64,000 nucleotides of DNA from Dehalococcoides mccartyi 195 (GTDB lineage: Bacteria > Chloroflexota > Dehalococcoidia > Dehalococcoidales > Dehalococcoidaceae). This document shows positions 15,126 through 23,770 of this stretch, in pieces. Location: the NCBI RefSeq assembly GCF_000011905.1, contig NC_002936.3, positions 992,001-1,056,000 on the forward strand, given 5' to 3'. The translations under genes were made by a program, and so were the position numbers. Below the pieces are notes generated by a model. That model worked only from the letters and a program-made list of their open reading frames with translations. It ran no database searches and had not been told where the DNA came from. Each line of letters begins with the position of its first letter. Within the stretch, counting starts at the first letter, position 1.

Positions 15126-15154
15126 TTGAAATTCGCCGAAATCTGTGGTATAAT
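15126..15154 (+). promoter_or_regulatory. Promoter of the defence operon
   Basis: TTGAAA (15126-15131), 17 bases, TATAAT (15149-15154). It predicts a start near 15161 and a leader of about 115 bases before the GTG at 15276. It is the only strong promoter I found driving the 14 rightward genes. Confidence 0.7.
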
Positions 15155-15241
15155 GTAAAAGCAAGTTTTTGTCAGTAATCCACTGACTGACTTCATTGTA
15201 CAAAATCCGGCCATTTCGGTTATGACCGCCGATGACTGCGG

Positions 15242-15260
15242 TTTGACCTAAGAGGTCAAA
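15242..15260 (+). promoter_or_regulatory. Palindrome directly upstream of the SD (candidate operator or leader hairpin)
   Basis: TTTGACC-TAAGA-GGTCAAA is followed immediately by AGGAGG (15261-15266) and the GTG start. An RNA stem here would touch the SD; as DNA it could bind the operon's own XRE regulator. A second inverted repeat, GTCAGT...ACTGAC, lies at about 15171-15187. Confidence 0.45.
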
Positions 15261-15275
15261 AGGAGGTGTAGCGGA

Positions 15276-16274
15276 GTGCTCTTTCATGAGATTGCTGGCG
15301 AATTGAAGACATACATGGATCCGACCGGACGCGGTGGCGATTTTGTAATTGCTCTGGTTGGCGACACTCTGCGCGATCCGATGACTGAGGAAGAAGAAAA
15401 GATGGCCGAGAATGACGAATTCAATCCTCTCGCCAGCCGGATGTCGATCAATATGCTTGATCAGATCCTTGAGGGTAAGAAGTTTATTTCAAAAGCTCGC
15501 GCAGGGCTGATCTGCAGTCGTTATGACGGACAGGATTTTGCAGAAGAAATTGATAACCTTTACGATGCCGACAAGGAGCACCTTCAGCAGTTCCTCCAGC
15601 GCCGTGGAATATTAGTGGAGATAGATGAGCTTGGGTCTGCCGTTCAGGACATTCTGAACCAGATTTTTCATGGGCTCTCCAAGGGAATACATGATGTCGA
15701 TATCACTCTGACCATTCATGATCCCAAGCCCAGTATCAAGAATCTGGCCGGTGACCGTATCTATTGCGAAAACGGAAAACTGTATATTGACGGCGACGTG
15801 ATTGAGCTTCCGATTAAGCTGAGCGACGCACAGATTTATGATTTTGAGGCAGACTACATATCTGCCCTTTGTGATGCATACGCCGAGGTTCTTTCTCGTG
15901 ATTCGGTAACGATGGACGACATTCCGACGCTGCCAAAGAAGTATCAGACGAACTTCTATGACCAGCGGAAGGCTTACCTGAGTGCTGAGAGTATTCAGAG
16001 ATCCATCAGCGAGGTGTATGAGGATGGAGAAAATCAGTTTGATATTTTGAAAAGCGATGCTTTTGATGGAATAAAGACTACCTACCTTGACGATTACGAC
16101 AATGGGTATAGGAGGCTGCTGGAAGTGTTAAAGAAGATTTCTGATGTCCAGCTCACGAAGTCGAAGCTGTCACTGATAAAGAATTTGATAGGAAATTTAG
16201 AAAGGCTTGGAATCGTTCACATACTGGTGAATGACAAGACGATAAAATCGTGGGTTGACCCATATGAGGAGTAA
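15276..16274 (+). CDS. Putative ABC-three-component system protein (effector position)
   Basis: A 332-residue protein from a GTG with AGGAGG 9 bases upstream. I recognise no catalytic motif. It is acidic and largely helical, with a middle segment (DELGSAVQDILNQIFHGLSKG) and a region KNLAGDRIYCENGKLYIDGD that looks like a small beta domain. Its place first in a run with a small winged-helix-like protein and an SMC-like ATPase matches ABC-three-component (ABC-3C) systems described by Aravind and colleagues, where the first protein pairs an effector with a dimerisation domain. That assignment rests on context. Confidence 0.6.
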   Translation: MLFHEIAGELKTYMDPTGRGGDFVIALVGDTLRDPMTEEEEKMAENDEFNPLASRMSINMLDQILEGKKFISKARAGLICSRYDGQDFAEEIDNLYDADKEHLQQFLQRRGILVEIDELGSAVQDILNQIFHGLSKGIHDVDITLTIHDPKPSIKNLAGDRIYCENGKLYIDGDVIELPIKLSDAQIYDFEADYISALCDAYAEVLSRDSVTMDDIPTLPKKYQTNFYDQRKAYLSAESIQRSISEVYEDGENQFDILKSDAFDGIKTTYLDDYDNGYRRLLEVLKKISDVQLTKSKLSLIKNLIGNLERLGIVHILVNDKTIKSWVDPYEE

Positions 16275-16710
16275 AGTATTTAACACGGTGTTCGAGAACA
16301 TGCTGAGGGTGCTGCTTCTGGCAGATACATTAGATGCTCCGGCAAACGTGGACAGGTTCGCAGCGCTGGACTTTATCTGTATTTACGGAAAGAAGTGCAA
16401 GGTGCTGGACAAGAACCTACATGGAGATAATGAATTCGGGTTTGCCGAATTTGCGAACAAGCGTGAAAAAATAACTGAGGCTATAAAGCTCTCAGTCAGG
16501 AATGATTTTATAAATGTAGAGCATACCGATCAGGGCTTTCTTTATAGCATCAACGACAGAGGACGCGAGGTCGTCCAGAACATTCAGTCCTCTTATTCGA
16601 AAGCCTATACAGTAGGAGCCAAAATTGTATGCAGGAAGTTTTCAGGTTTCACCGATGATGGTGTTTTACAGTACATAAGTGACCGGGCTACGGAGTCAAA
16701 GGAGGCGTAA
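16264..16710 (+). CDS. Putative ABC-3C middle component
   Basis: A 148-residue protein starting MRSKVFNTVFENMLRVLLLAD at an ATG that overlaps the previous gene by 11 bases. The order of predicted helices followed by a wing-like part (REKITEAIKLSVRNDFINVE, GFLYSINDRGREVVQNI) suggests a winged helix, as in the small middle components of ABC-3C systems. It ends 2 bases before the ATPase gene. Coupled translation with both neighbours supports a complex. Confidence 0.55.
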   Translation: MRSKVFNTVFENMLRVLLLADTLDAPANVDRFAALDFICIYGKKCKVLDKNLHGDNEFGFAEFANKREKITEAIKLSVRNDFINVEHTDQGFLYSINDRGREVVQNIQSSYSKAYTVGAKIVCRKFSGFTDDGVLQYISDRATESKEA

Positions 16711-16712
16711 GA

Positions 16713-18545
16713 ATGCAAAAGTTCATGATTGAAAAATTACGTGTCTCCGGAGCCGGAAAGATTGATGGTGTCGTTAATTTTACCGACGGATTAAACATCA
16801 TACAGGGCAGGTCAAACACAGGTAAAACGTGGATACTGAAATGCATCTATTATCTTTTCAGCTCTGACACAAGGCCTTATTCTCCACTGACTGGCTACAC
16901 AGATATCGAAGGTACTTTCCTTACGGAGAGGTATGGCCGGATCAAGATTTCCAGAACACTCGATGAGGAAAAGGTCATAGTTGAGGCAGAAAGTGAAGAA
17001 GTAGAAAACGGCGAGTATGACACAAATTATAAAAAGGATAATTCAAGATACCTGAACGATCTGTGGTTACGCATCATCGGTCTCAATGAGACGATTGAGG
17101 TTCCAAAGACTGCGCGTTATGCAAGAGAGAGAATGTCATGGACTAACATTGCCAGCGTTTTCTTTGCCGATGAAAATGAGATTGATAAATCTGAGTCGCT
17201 GGTGATTAAGGACTCTCGATATGAAACGCCTTTAATCGCTTCCTTATATTTTCTGCTGACCGGTGATTACAAAAAGGGTGTACCGGAAATCACAAAGCCG
17301 GAGGTGGCCACGGCAAAGAAAAAGGCCGTAGTCGATTATATTGACGAACAGGTCGCTGCCCTGACTGAAAAGCGTATCAGCTACATCATGCAGCTGGAAG
17401 AGCTGGAAGGTACGGATATCGATAAAGAGATGCAGAAGCTCTCCGAACGTATCCAAGAAGTGCAGCAGGAAATAAAAGACCTGATGGAGGAGAACACGGC
17501 CATTGTCAGGCAGGTCGCTGAATACCAGCAGGAGGATGCAAATTGTCGTGTCCTTGTTGATCGATATGAATCGCTCATAAGTCAATACAAGGCCGACCTG
17601 CAGAGACTCGACTTTATCTCGAAGGGTGAGCAGGCGGTCAAAGACCTCCCGTCGAATGGTGTCTGCCCGTTCTGTGGCGGAGAACTTCATCCGGAAGATG
17701 ACGATAGCTATGCTGAGGCAATCAATGCTGAAATAAAAAGGATTGCTTCTGAACTCGCAATAATTGTAGCCACAGAGGATAGTGTCCGGGATGAACAGAA
17801 AACGATACAAAAAAGCATCAAGGAATTGCAAGAGCGAAGATCTGAAATAAGCGCTGCTCTTGATGAAAAGAATCAAGAAATCCAGAACTGCCGTTATAAT
17901 ATGCAGCAGTTTAAGGATTACACGACGCTTCAAAATGGAATTGATTTCGTAAATGATCAGCTGGCCATTCTTGGTGACAAGAAGGTCTCCGAGCTAAAGA
18001 AAAAGAAAAATCCTCCTCTCTACCATGCAAAGCAGGAGTTTGAGGAGGAAGTAGGAACCGGCTTCAATACGATCCTTAACAGAATACTGAAGGAGTGCAA
18101 TTATCGTTCTGTGGGATATGCCAGCTGGGATTTTTCTACATTTGATATTCTTATGGATGGAGTTCCCAAGTCGGAAGATCAAGGCAAAGGATATCGGTCT
18201 TTTCTGAATTCAGTGGTTGCGCTGATGCTATATGAATACTTCAACAAAGATGATGTGTTTATAAAACCGGGCTTCCTAATGATAGATACACCATTGCTGG
18301 GCTTCGATGAAAATGAGGAAGGATTTGATGGCGAGACCATTAAGAACGGCTTGTATCAATATTTCCTTAATCATCAGGGTTCCGGACAGGTGATCTTAGT
18401 AGATAACCTTAATGTCATACCTCAAAACATAGATTTCAAAGCAAGAGGAGTTAATGTAATAACGTATCACAAGGACGAGAAGGACAGTCACGTATACGGT
18501 TTTATGCCGAGTTGGAGAAAAGATCTCCCGAAGGAGTCGAAATGA
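16713..18545 (+). CDS. SMC/Rad50-like ABC ATPase (ABC-3C type)
   Basis: A 610-residue ATPase. Walker A GRSNTGKT is at residues 32-39, followed by a long coiled coil (about 200-420) rich in E, Q and K. The coiled coil is split by VCPFCGGELH, a single CxxC like a zinc hook. The C-terminal lobe has a Walker B-like FLMIDTPLLGFDENE and VILVDNLNVIPQ. DUF3732-type ABC-3C ATPases share this design. It probably uses ATP to sense DNA ends or invading nucleic acid and to control the protein at 15276. Confidence 0.75.
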   Translation: MQKFMIEKLRVSGAGKIDGVVNFTDGLNIIQGRSNTGKTWILKCIYYLFSSDTRPYSPLTGYTDIEGTFLTERYGRIKISRTLDEEKVIVEAESEEVENGEYDTNYKKDNSRYLNDLWLRIIGLNETIEVPKTARYARERMSWTNIASVFFADENEIDKSESLVIKDSRYETPLIASLYFLLTGDYKKGVPEITKPEVATAKKKAVVDYIDEQVAALTEKRISYIMQLEELEGTDIDKEMQKLSERIQEVQQEIKDLMEENTAIVRQVAEYQQEDANCRVLVDRYESLISQYKADLQRLDFISKGEQAVKDLPSNGVCPFCGGELHPEDDDSYAEAINAEIKRIASELAIIVATEDSVRDEQKTIQKSIKELQERRSEISAALDEKNQEIQNCRYNMQQFKDYTTLQNGIDFVNDQLAILGDKKVSELKKKKNPPLYHAKQEFEEEVGTGFNTILNRILKECNYRSVGYASWDFSTFDILMDGVPKSEDQGKGYRSFLNSVVALMLYEYFNKDDVFIKPGFLMIDTPLLGFDENEEGFDGETIKNGLYQYFLNHQGSGQVILVDNLNVIPQNIDFKARGVNVITYHKDEKDSHVYGFMPSWRKDLPKESK

Positions 18546-18766
18546 AATTATCTTACAAAAAATTATGGGTGAAACTGGTAGAGCAGGATATGAAAAAAAC
18601 TGAATTTGCAAAGAAGGCAAAGATAAGCTCAGCCTCCCTCGCCAAGCTCGGTAAAGGTGCTAATGTCACGACAGATGTATTAGTGAAGATATGCGAAGAA
18701 CTGAAGTGTGACATTTCAGATATTTGCGAAATAGTGCCGGATGAGGCTGCGGAGGAAAAGAACTGA
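18542..18766 (+). CDS. XRE-family helix-turn-helix regulator
   Basis: A 74-residue Cro/CI-like protein starting MKLSYKKLWVKLVEQDMKK. The helix-turn-helix (TEFAKKAKISSASLAKLGKG, then NVTTDVLVKICEELKCDISDI) matches the short YozG-like XRE proteins. GGAG lies a few bases before the ATG, which overlaps the ATPase stop (ATGA). Its position inside the operon suggests autoregulation of the defence genes, perhaps through the palindromes at 15171-15260. Confidence 0.8.
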   Translation: MKLSYKKLWVKLVEQDMKKTEFAKKAKISSASLAKLGKGANVTTDVLVKICEELKCDISDICEIVPDEAAEEKN

Positions 18767-18791
18767 TCGTGGCATCCAAAGGAGTAAATCT

Positions 18792-21700
18792 ATGAAAATC
18801 TTTGACAATGTCACGGATATAGTCCGGGACGACTTAAAACAGACGGTGAAGCGTGGCAGCAAGGTTTCCATTGCCGCTGCATGCTTCTCCATGTACGCAT
18901 ATAAGGAGCTGAAGGCTCAACTGGAGCAGGTGGACGAGTTCCGCTTTATTTTCACGTCTCCGACCTTCATCAAGGAGAAGGCTGAGAAGCAAAAACGCGA
19001 ATTTTATATTCCTCGTCTCAGCCGTGAGAGCAGTTTATATGGTACAGAATTTGAAATCAAGCTGCGTAACGAAATGACGCAGAAGGCCATCGCCAAGGAG
19101 TGCGCGGATTGGATCAGACGTAAGGCGACTTTCAAGTCCAATGTTACCGGAGAGAACATGGGCGGCTTTATGACTGTCGCTGCGCCTGCAGAGGAAGTGG
19201 CCTATATGCCGATGAACGGTTTCACGACCGTAGACATCGGATGCGAACGTGGCAATAACAGCTACAACATGGTCAACCGTATGGAGGCTCCGTTCTCTAC
19301 GCAGTACATGCAGCTTTTCGAGTCGCTTTGGAATGACAAGGATAAGATGCAGGACGTAACTGATGTTATTATTTCCAATATCAGTACGGCCTACAATGAG
19401 AACTCACCGGAATTCATCTATTTCATGACGCTTTACAATGTTTTCAGTGAGTTCCTCGACGATATATCAGAGGACGTCCTCCCGAACGAAGCCACGGGTT
19501 TTAAGCAGAGTAAAATCTGGGGTATGCTATATGATTTCCAGCGAGATGCAGTGCTTGCCATCATCAACAAGCTGGAGAAGTACAATGGCTGCATCCTTGC
19601 TGACAGCGTCGGTCTTGGTAAGACCTTCACTGCGCTGGCTGTTATCAAATATTACGAGAACAGGAATAAGACTGTTCTTGTCCTTTGCCCGAAGAAGCTA
19701 TGCGAGAACTGGAATACATATAAGGATAACTACGTAAACAATCCAATAGCATCAGATCGCCTGAATTATGATGTTCTGTTCCATACGGACTTATCAAGGA
19801 ATGGCGGCACTTCAAATGGCCTTGATCTTGATCGCTTGAACTGGGGTAACTACGATCTTGTGGTCATCGACGAGTCCCACAACTTTAGGAATGGCGCAGG
19901 TACCCATGCCAACACGCAGGAGAACCGCTATGTGAAATTGATGGACAAGGTGATCCGTGCTGGCGTCAAGACGAAAGTGTTGATGCTGTCAGCGACACCG
20001 GTCAACAACAGATTCACCGACCTGAAAAATCAGCTGGCCATCGCCTATGAGGGGAACTCGGAATTTATCAATGAGAAGCTCGATACCAAAAAGCCGATTG
20101 ATGAGATATTCCGTCAGGCGCAGAAAGCCTTCAATGCATGGAGCAAGCTCGATCCGGAAGCAAGAACGACGGACGCGCTGCTTAGGACACTGGATTTCGA
20201 TTTCTTTGAAGTCCTCGATAGCGTGACGATTGCCCGCTCCAGAAAGCACATAGAGAAATATTACAACACGGAAGAAATCGGCAAATTCCCGCAACGCCTG
20301 AAGCCTATCTCAAGGCGTCCGAGCATGACCGATCTTTCGAGCGCCATAAACTATAACCAGATTTACGAGCAGTTGATGCAGCTGACGCTCGTGATCTATA
20401 CTCCGTCAAACTATATCTTTCCGAGCAAGATGTCGAAGTACATCGACCTCACGCACAACAAAGGAAATAACCTTACGCAGAAAGGCCGTGAGCAAGGCAT
20501 CCAGCGTTTGATGAGTATCAATCTCCTGAAGCGTCTGGAGAGCTCTGTTTATTCCTTCAATTTGACATTGAGCAGAATTCTGGCGCTGATAAAGAGCACC
20601 ATCTCAGCCATTGACAGCTTTGAGAAAAACGGAAAAGCTGATCTGGATATGTATGAGGCTTCTGACAGCGATTTTGATATTGATGACGAGAATAACGATT
20701 ACTTCACCGTCGGCAAAAAGGTAAAGATTGACCTTGCTGATATGGACTATAAAACATGGCGTGATGAGCTGCAGCGCGATGCGGATACGCTTGAGCTGCT
20801 GACGCTTATGATAGCAGACGTCACACCGGAGCATGACCTGAAGCTGCAGACCTTGCTTCATCTTCTGGATGACAAAATGAAGCATCCTATCAATGAGGGC
20901 AACAAGAAGGTGCTGATCTTCTCCGCGTTCTCCGATACGGCAGAGTATCTGTACGATCAGGTGTCTGCCTACATGAAATCAAACTATGGTCTGGATACAG
21001 CGGTTATTACTGGAAGCATTGACGGACGGACTACCATCAAAGGCCTGAAAGCCACGCTCAATAATGTGCTGACCTGCTTCTCGCCTATATCAAAGAGCCG
21101 TGATGTTCTGATGCCGGGCAGTACAAAGGAAATTGATGTCCTGATTGCTACGGACTGTATTTCCGAAGGTCAAAACCTGCAAGACTGCGATTATCTGGTG
21201 AACTATGACATTCACTGGAATCCGGTGCGCATCATCCAGCGCTTCGGTCGAATTGACCGTATCGGCAGCAGGAACCTGTATATTCAGCTGGTGAACTTCT
21301 GGCCGGACATGACGCTGGACGATTACATCAACCTTAAATCTCGCGTGGAGACCAGAATGAAAATCTCCGTTATGACCTCGACCGGAGACGATGACCTGAT
21401 CAATCCAGAGGAAAAAGGCGACCTCGAATACAGAAAGCAGCAGCTGAAGCGTCTGCAGGAAGAGGTCGTGGATATTGAAGATATGTCCACGGGTATTTCC
21501 ATCATGGATCTGGGACTAAATGAGTTCCGGCTTGACCTGCTGGAATATATAAAGACGCATGACCTTAGTACTAAGCCGAAGGGACTGCACGCGGTAGTTC
21601 CGGCCACGGAGGAGAATCCGGAGGGCGTGATCTTTGTCCTACGGAACATCAATAACAGTATCAACATTGATAACCAGAATCGCATTCACCCGTTCTACAT

Positions 21701-22019
21701 GGTGTATATCGGTGTAGACGGAGAAATTGTCTGCGACTACTTGAATCCGAAGAAGCTGCTGGACACCGTCCGGTTGCTGTGCCGAGGAAAGTCTGAACCG
21801 ATTTTGACACTGTGCGAGAAATTCAACAAGGAAACTGATGATGGAAGGAACATGGAGGAAGTGTCGCAGCTTCTCTCCGATGCGATAAATTCCATTATTG
21901 ATGTAAAAGAAGAAAGCGATATTGACAGCCTGTTCTCCGCTGGCGGGACTTCTGCCCTGATGTCGGAGATCAACGGGCTGGATGACTTTGAGCTTATTTG
22001 CTTCTTAGTAGTGAAATGA
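18792..22019 (+). CDS. Helicase with PLD-like N-terminus and SNF2 core
   Basis: A 1075-residue protein starting MKIFDNVTDIVRDDL, preceded by AAAGGAG. Residues 1 to about 200 resemble a phospholipase D-like domain (SIAAACFSMYAYKEL), but I see no clear HxK(x4)D motif, so it may be inactive. The SF2 core follows: ILADSVGLGKTFTAL near residue 280, VVIDESHNFRN, LSATPVNN, and C-terminal ATDCISEGQNLQ plus IIQRFGRIDRIGS. Helicases of this design stand beside DUF4391, Mod and Res genes in many bacteria and probably translocate on foreign DNA. The C-terminal part after residue 850 is unassigned. Confidence 0.8.
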   Translation: MKIFDNVTDIVRDDLKQTVKRGSKVSIAAACFSMYAYKELKAQLEQVDEFRFIFTSPTFIKEKAEKQKREFYIPRLSRESSLYGTEFEIKLRNEMTQKAIAKECADWIRRKATFKSNVTGENMGGFMTVAAPAEEVAYMPMNGFTTVDIGCERGNNSYNMVNRMEAPFSTQYMQLFESLWNDKDKMQDVTDVIISNISTAYNENSPEFIYFMTLYNVFSEFLDDISEDVLPNEATGFKQSKIWGMLYDFQRDAVLAIINKLEKYNGCILADSVGLGKTFTALAVIKYYENRNKTVLVLCPKKLCENWNTYKDNYVNNPIASDRLNYDVLFHTDLSRNGGTSNGLDLDRLNWGNYDLVVIDESHNFRNGAGTHANTQENRYVKLMDKVIRAGVKTKVLMLSATPVNNRFTDLKNQLAIAYEGNSEFINEKLDTKKPIDEIFRQAQKAFNAWSKLDPEARTTDALLRTLDFDFFEVLDSVTIARSRKHIEKYYNTEEIGKFPQRLKPISRRPSMTDLSSAINYNQIYEQLMQLTLVIYTPSNYIFPSKMSKYIDLTHNKGNNLTQKGREQGIQRLMSINLLKRLESSVYSFNLTLSRILALIKSTISAIDSFEKNGKADLDMYEASDSDFDIDDENNDYFTVGKKVKIDLADMDYKTWRDELQRDADTLELLTLMIADVTPEHDLKLQTLLHLLDDKMKHPINEGNKKVLIFSAFSDTAEYLYDQVSAYMKSNYGLDTAVITGSIDGRTTIKGLKATLNNVLTCFSPISKSRDVLMPGSTKEIDVLIATDCISEGQNLQDCDYLVNYDIHWNPVRIIQRFGRIDRIGSRNLYIQLVNFWPDMTLDDYINLKSRVETRMKISVMTSTGDDDLINPEEKGDLEYRKQQLKRLQEEVVDIEDMSTGISIMDLGLNEFRLDLLEYIKTHDLSTKPKGLHAVVPATEENPEGVIFVLRNINNSINIDNQNRIHPFYMVYIGVDGEIVCDYLNPKKLLDTVRLLCRGKSEPILTLCEKFNKETDDGRNMEEVSQLLSDAINSIIDVKEESDIDSLFSAGGTSALMSEINGLDDFELICFLVVK

Positions 22020-22032
22020 GGAGGTGCATCCG

Positions 22033-22701
22033 GTGATTGGATTACCGAAGAGCACGGAGTTTAACCGGCGCATCCCGAAGCAGAAGTTCTATGAGAACAT
22101 TTCTGTATCGCCGACGTTAAAGCGAGTGTTCATAGATCAGATCAAGGTGATCTACTGGCGCAACAAAGTGGCCACTACGACCATGAATCTTGCCGCCGGT
22201 GAAACCGTAACAGAGCTGGAGATATTTGAGGTAAAGCTAAACGGGCAGCAGCTTGAAGAATCCGTCCTCCGGCAGATTGATAAAGAGATACCTTATCACA
22301 TTCTGTTCCTACTGGAATACGATGGAAAGTATCAAGCGTGGACGGCCTACAAAGAGGCTGCGGCCTCCGGGTCAAATGCTTTTAAGGTAGGCACCTACTA
22401 TCACACAGATTGGCTCCCGGAAGATGAGCTGCCTCTGAAGGTAGAAGGCCTGAGTGTCGATAAGGTTTATGAGAATTTTGTGCGGCAGATCGCGGGCGAT
22501 GCGCTCCGCGCCGAGGACGGAAAGACTGAATCGCTGAAGGAATCCGTAGAACGCGATACCCGCCGTCAGGAGCTGGAAAAGCAGATTGCAGCACTTCAAG
22601 CGAAAGTCCGCAAGGAAAAGCAGCTGAACAAGCAGGTGCAGCTGAACGCAGAGCTAAAGAAACTAAAAAAAGAACTGGAGGTGCTGGGTAATGGATCATG
22701 A
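22033..22701 (+). CDS. DUF4391 protein
   Basis: A 222-residue protein from a GTG at 22033 with AGGAGG 8 bases upstream. The N-terminus IGLPKSTEFNRRIPKQ and the core IKVIYWRNKVATTTMNLAAGE match DUF4391, a family of unknown function that accompanies helicase-Mod-Res clusters. The C-terminal 55 residues form a charged coiled coil (LEKQIAALQAKVRKEKQ), suited to holding together helicase and methylase subunits. It overlaps the next gene by 11 bases. Confidence 0.75.
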   Translation: MIGLPKSTEFNRRIPKQKFYENISVSPTLKRVFIDQIKVIYWRNKVATTTMNLAAGETVTELEIFEVKLNGQQLEESVLRQIDKEIPYHILFLLEYDGKYQAWTAYKEAAASGSNAFKVGTYYHTDWLPEDELPLKVEGLSVDKVYENFVRQIAGDALRAEDGKTESLKESVERDTRRQELEKQIAALQAKVRKEKQLNKQVQLNAELKKLKKELEVLGNGS

Positions 22702-23770
22702 TAAAGAAGTTCGAAAAATCCTTGCAGGAAGAACTTCTTCTGGCACGATGAGGAGCAGAGAAAGTAATACTGTTGAGTTCAAACAGTCTTTCAATAAAGG
22801 AAATACTGCAGCTTATGCTAAAACGATGGCTGCTTATGCAAATAACAGCGGAGGGTATATTATCTTCGGCATCACAGACTCGCCAAGAAAAATCGTAGGC
22901 CTTAAAAATGATAACTTTGAAAACTTGAAGCAGGAAGTATTTACTGACGCCATAAACGCCCTTTTCTCACCTGCTATAGAATGGGAAATGGGGGCAATTG
23001 TTCTGGAAGAAGAAAAAGAGGATGATAACGGTGTCATTATTACAGAGCGAAAGAAAATCGGCTGGATATATACAATCGAGTCTGAAATAAAGCCCGTGAT
23101 CGCTCAAAAGGATAACAGCAGCGAAAGTATAACAGCTGGAGATGTATTTTATCGTTATCGGGCGAGAAACGGAAAAATAAAGCCCGCCGAGATGGAGCGG
23201 ATTATATCGGATCGCATAAATCGAGAACGAGAAAATTTGCTTCGCGTCCTTGAGGTGATACGCAAGAGCGGGACTGCCAATCTGGGTATTGTAAATTATA
23301 GCGACGGAAAGTTTTCAACTCCGTATGGTGTGGATGTTGCCTTTGATAGAAAACTGGTCACTCAGGTTTTGAAGAAAGCAAAGTTCATAAAGGAAGGGAG
23401 CTTCAACGAGACGGATGGTATTCCGGTTATAAAAGTCACTGGTAATATTGATCTGGCAGAGGAAGTTCCCGTCCCTGAAGGGAATCCAGACGATACTCAT
23501 CCGTATATTCAAAAGCAGATGGCTGAAAAACTGGGAATCAGCACGCAAGATTTATACGCACTCATTTGGTACTTCAAGATGAAGGAATCCAAGAAATATC
23601 ATCTGGAAATAACCGTCTCCAAGAGTGGAAAGACACACAAGTTTTCAAACTTTGCGCTCGAATTCCTACAAGAGAAACTAAACGAGCTGAAGGGCAATGA
23701 TGCAGAGTTTGAAAAAATTAGAATAGCTTATAAGAACAGAAACAAGCAGGAGGAAAGAGCTAATGGATAA
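22691..23770 (+). CDS. AlbA_2/Schlafen-type putative DNA-binding protein
   Basis: A 359-residue protein. Residues 25-160 form an AlbA_2 (Schlafen-like divergent AAA_4) domain: SNTVEFKQSFNKGN, then AYANNSGGYIIFGITDSP, and the C-terminal YRYRARNGKIKPAE. The rest is a helical region with a possible winged helix (TANLGIVNYSDGKFSTPYG). AlbA_2 proteins are linked to nucleic-acid binding and some act as RNases in defence. GGAGG precedes the ATG. Overlaps with both neighbours show it belongs to the operon and is not a casual insertion. Confidence 0.7.
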   Translation: MDHDKEVRKILAGRTSSGTMRSRESNTVEFKQSFNKGNTAAYAKTMAAYANNSGGYIIFGITDSPRKIVGLKNDNFENLKQEVFTDAINALFSPAIEWEMGAIVLEEEKEDDNGVIITERKKIGWIYTIESEIKPVIAQKDNSSESITAGDVFYRYRARNGKIKPAEMERIISDRINRERENLLRVLEVIRKSGTANLGIVNYSDGKFSTPYGVDVAFDRKLVTQVLKKAKFIKEGSFNETDGIPVIKVTGNIDLAEEVPVPEGNPDDTHPYIQKQMAEKLGISTQDLYALIWYFKMKESKKYHLEITVSKSGKTHKFSNFALEFLQEKLNELKGNDAEFEKIRIAYKNRNKQEERANG

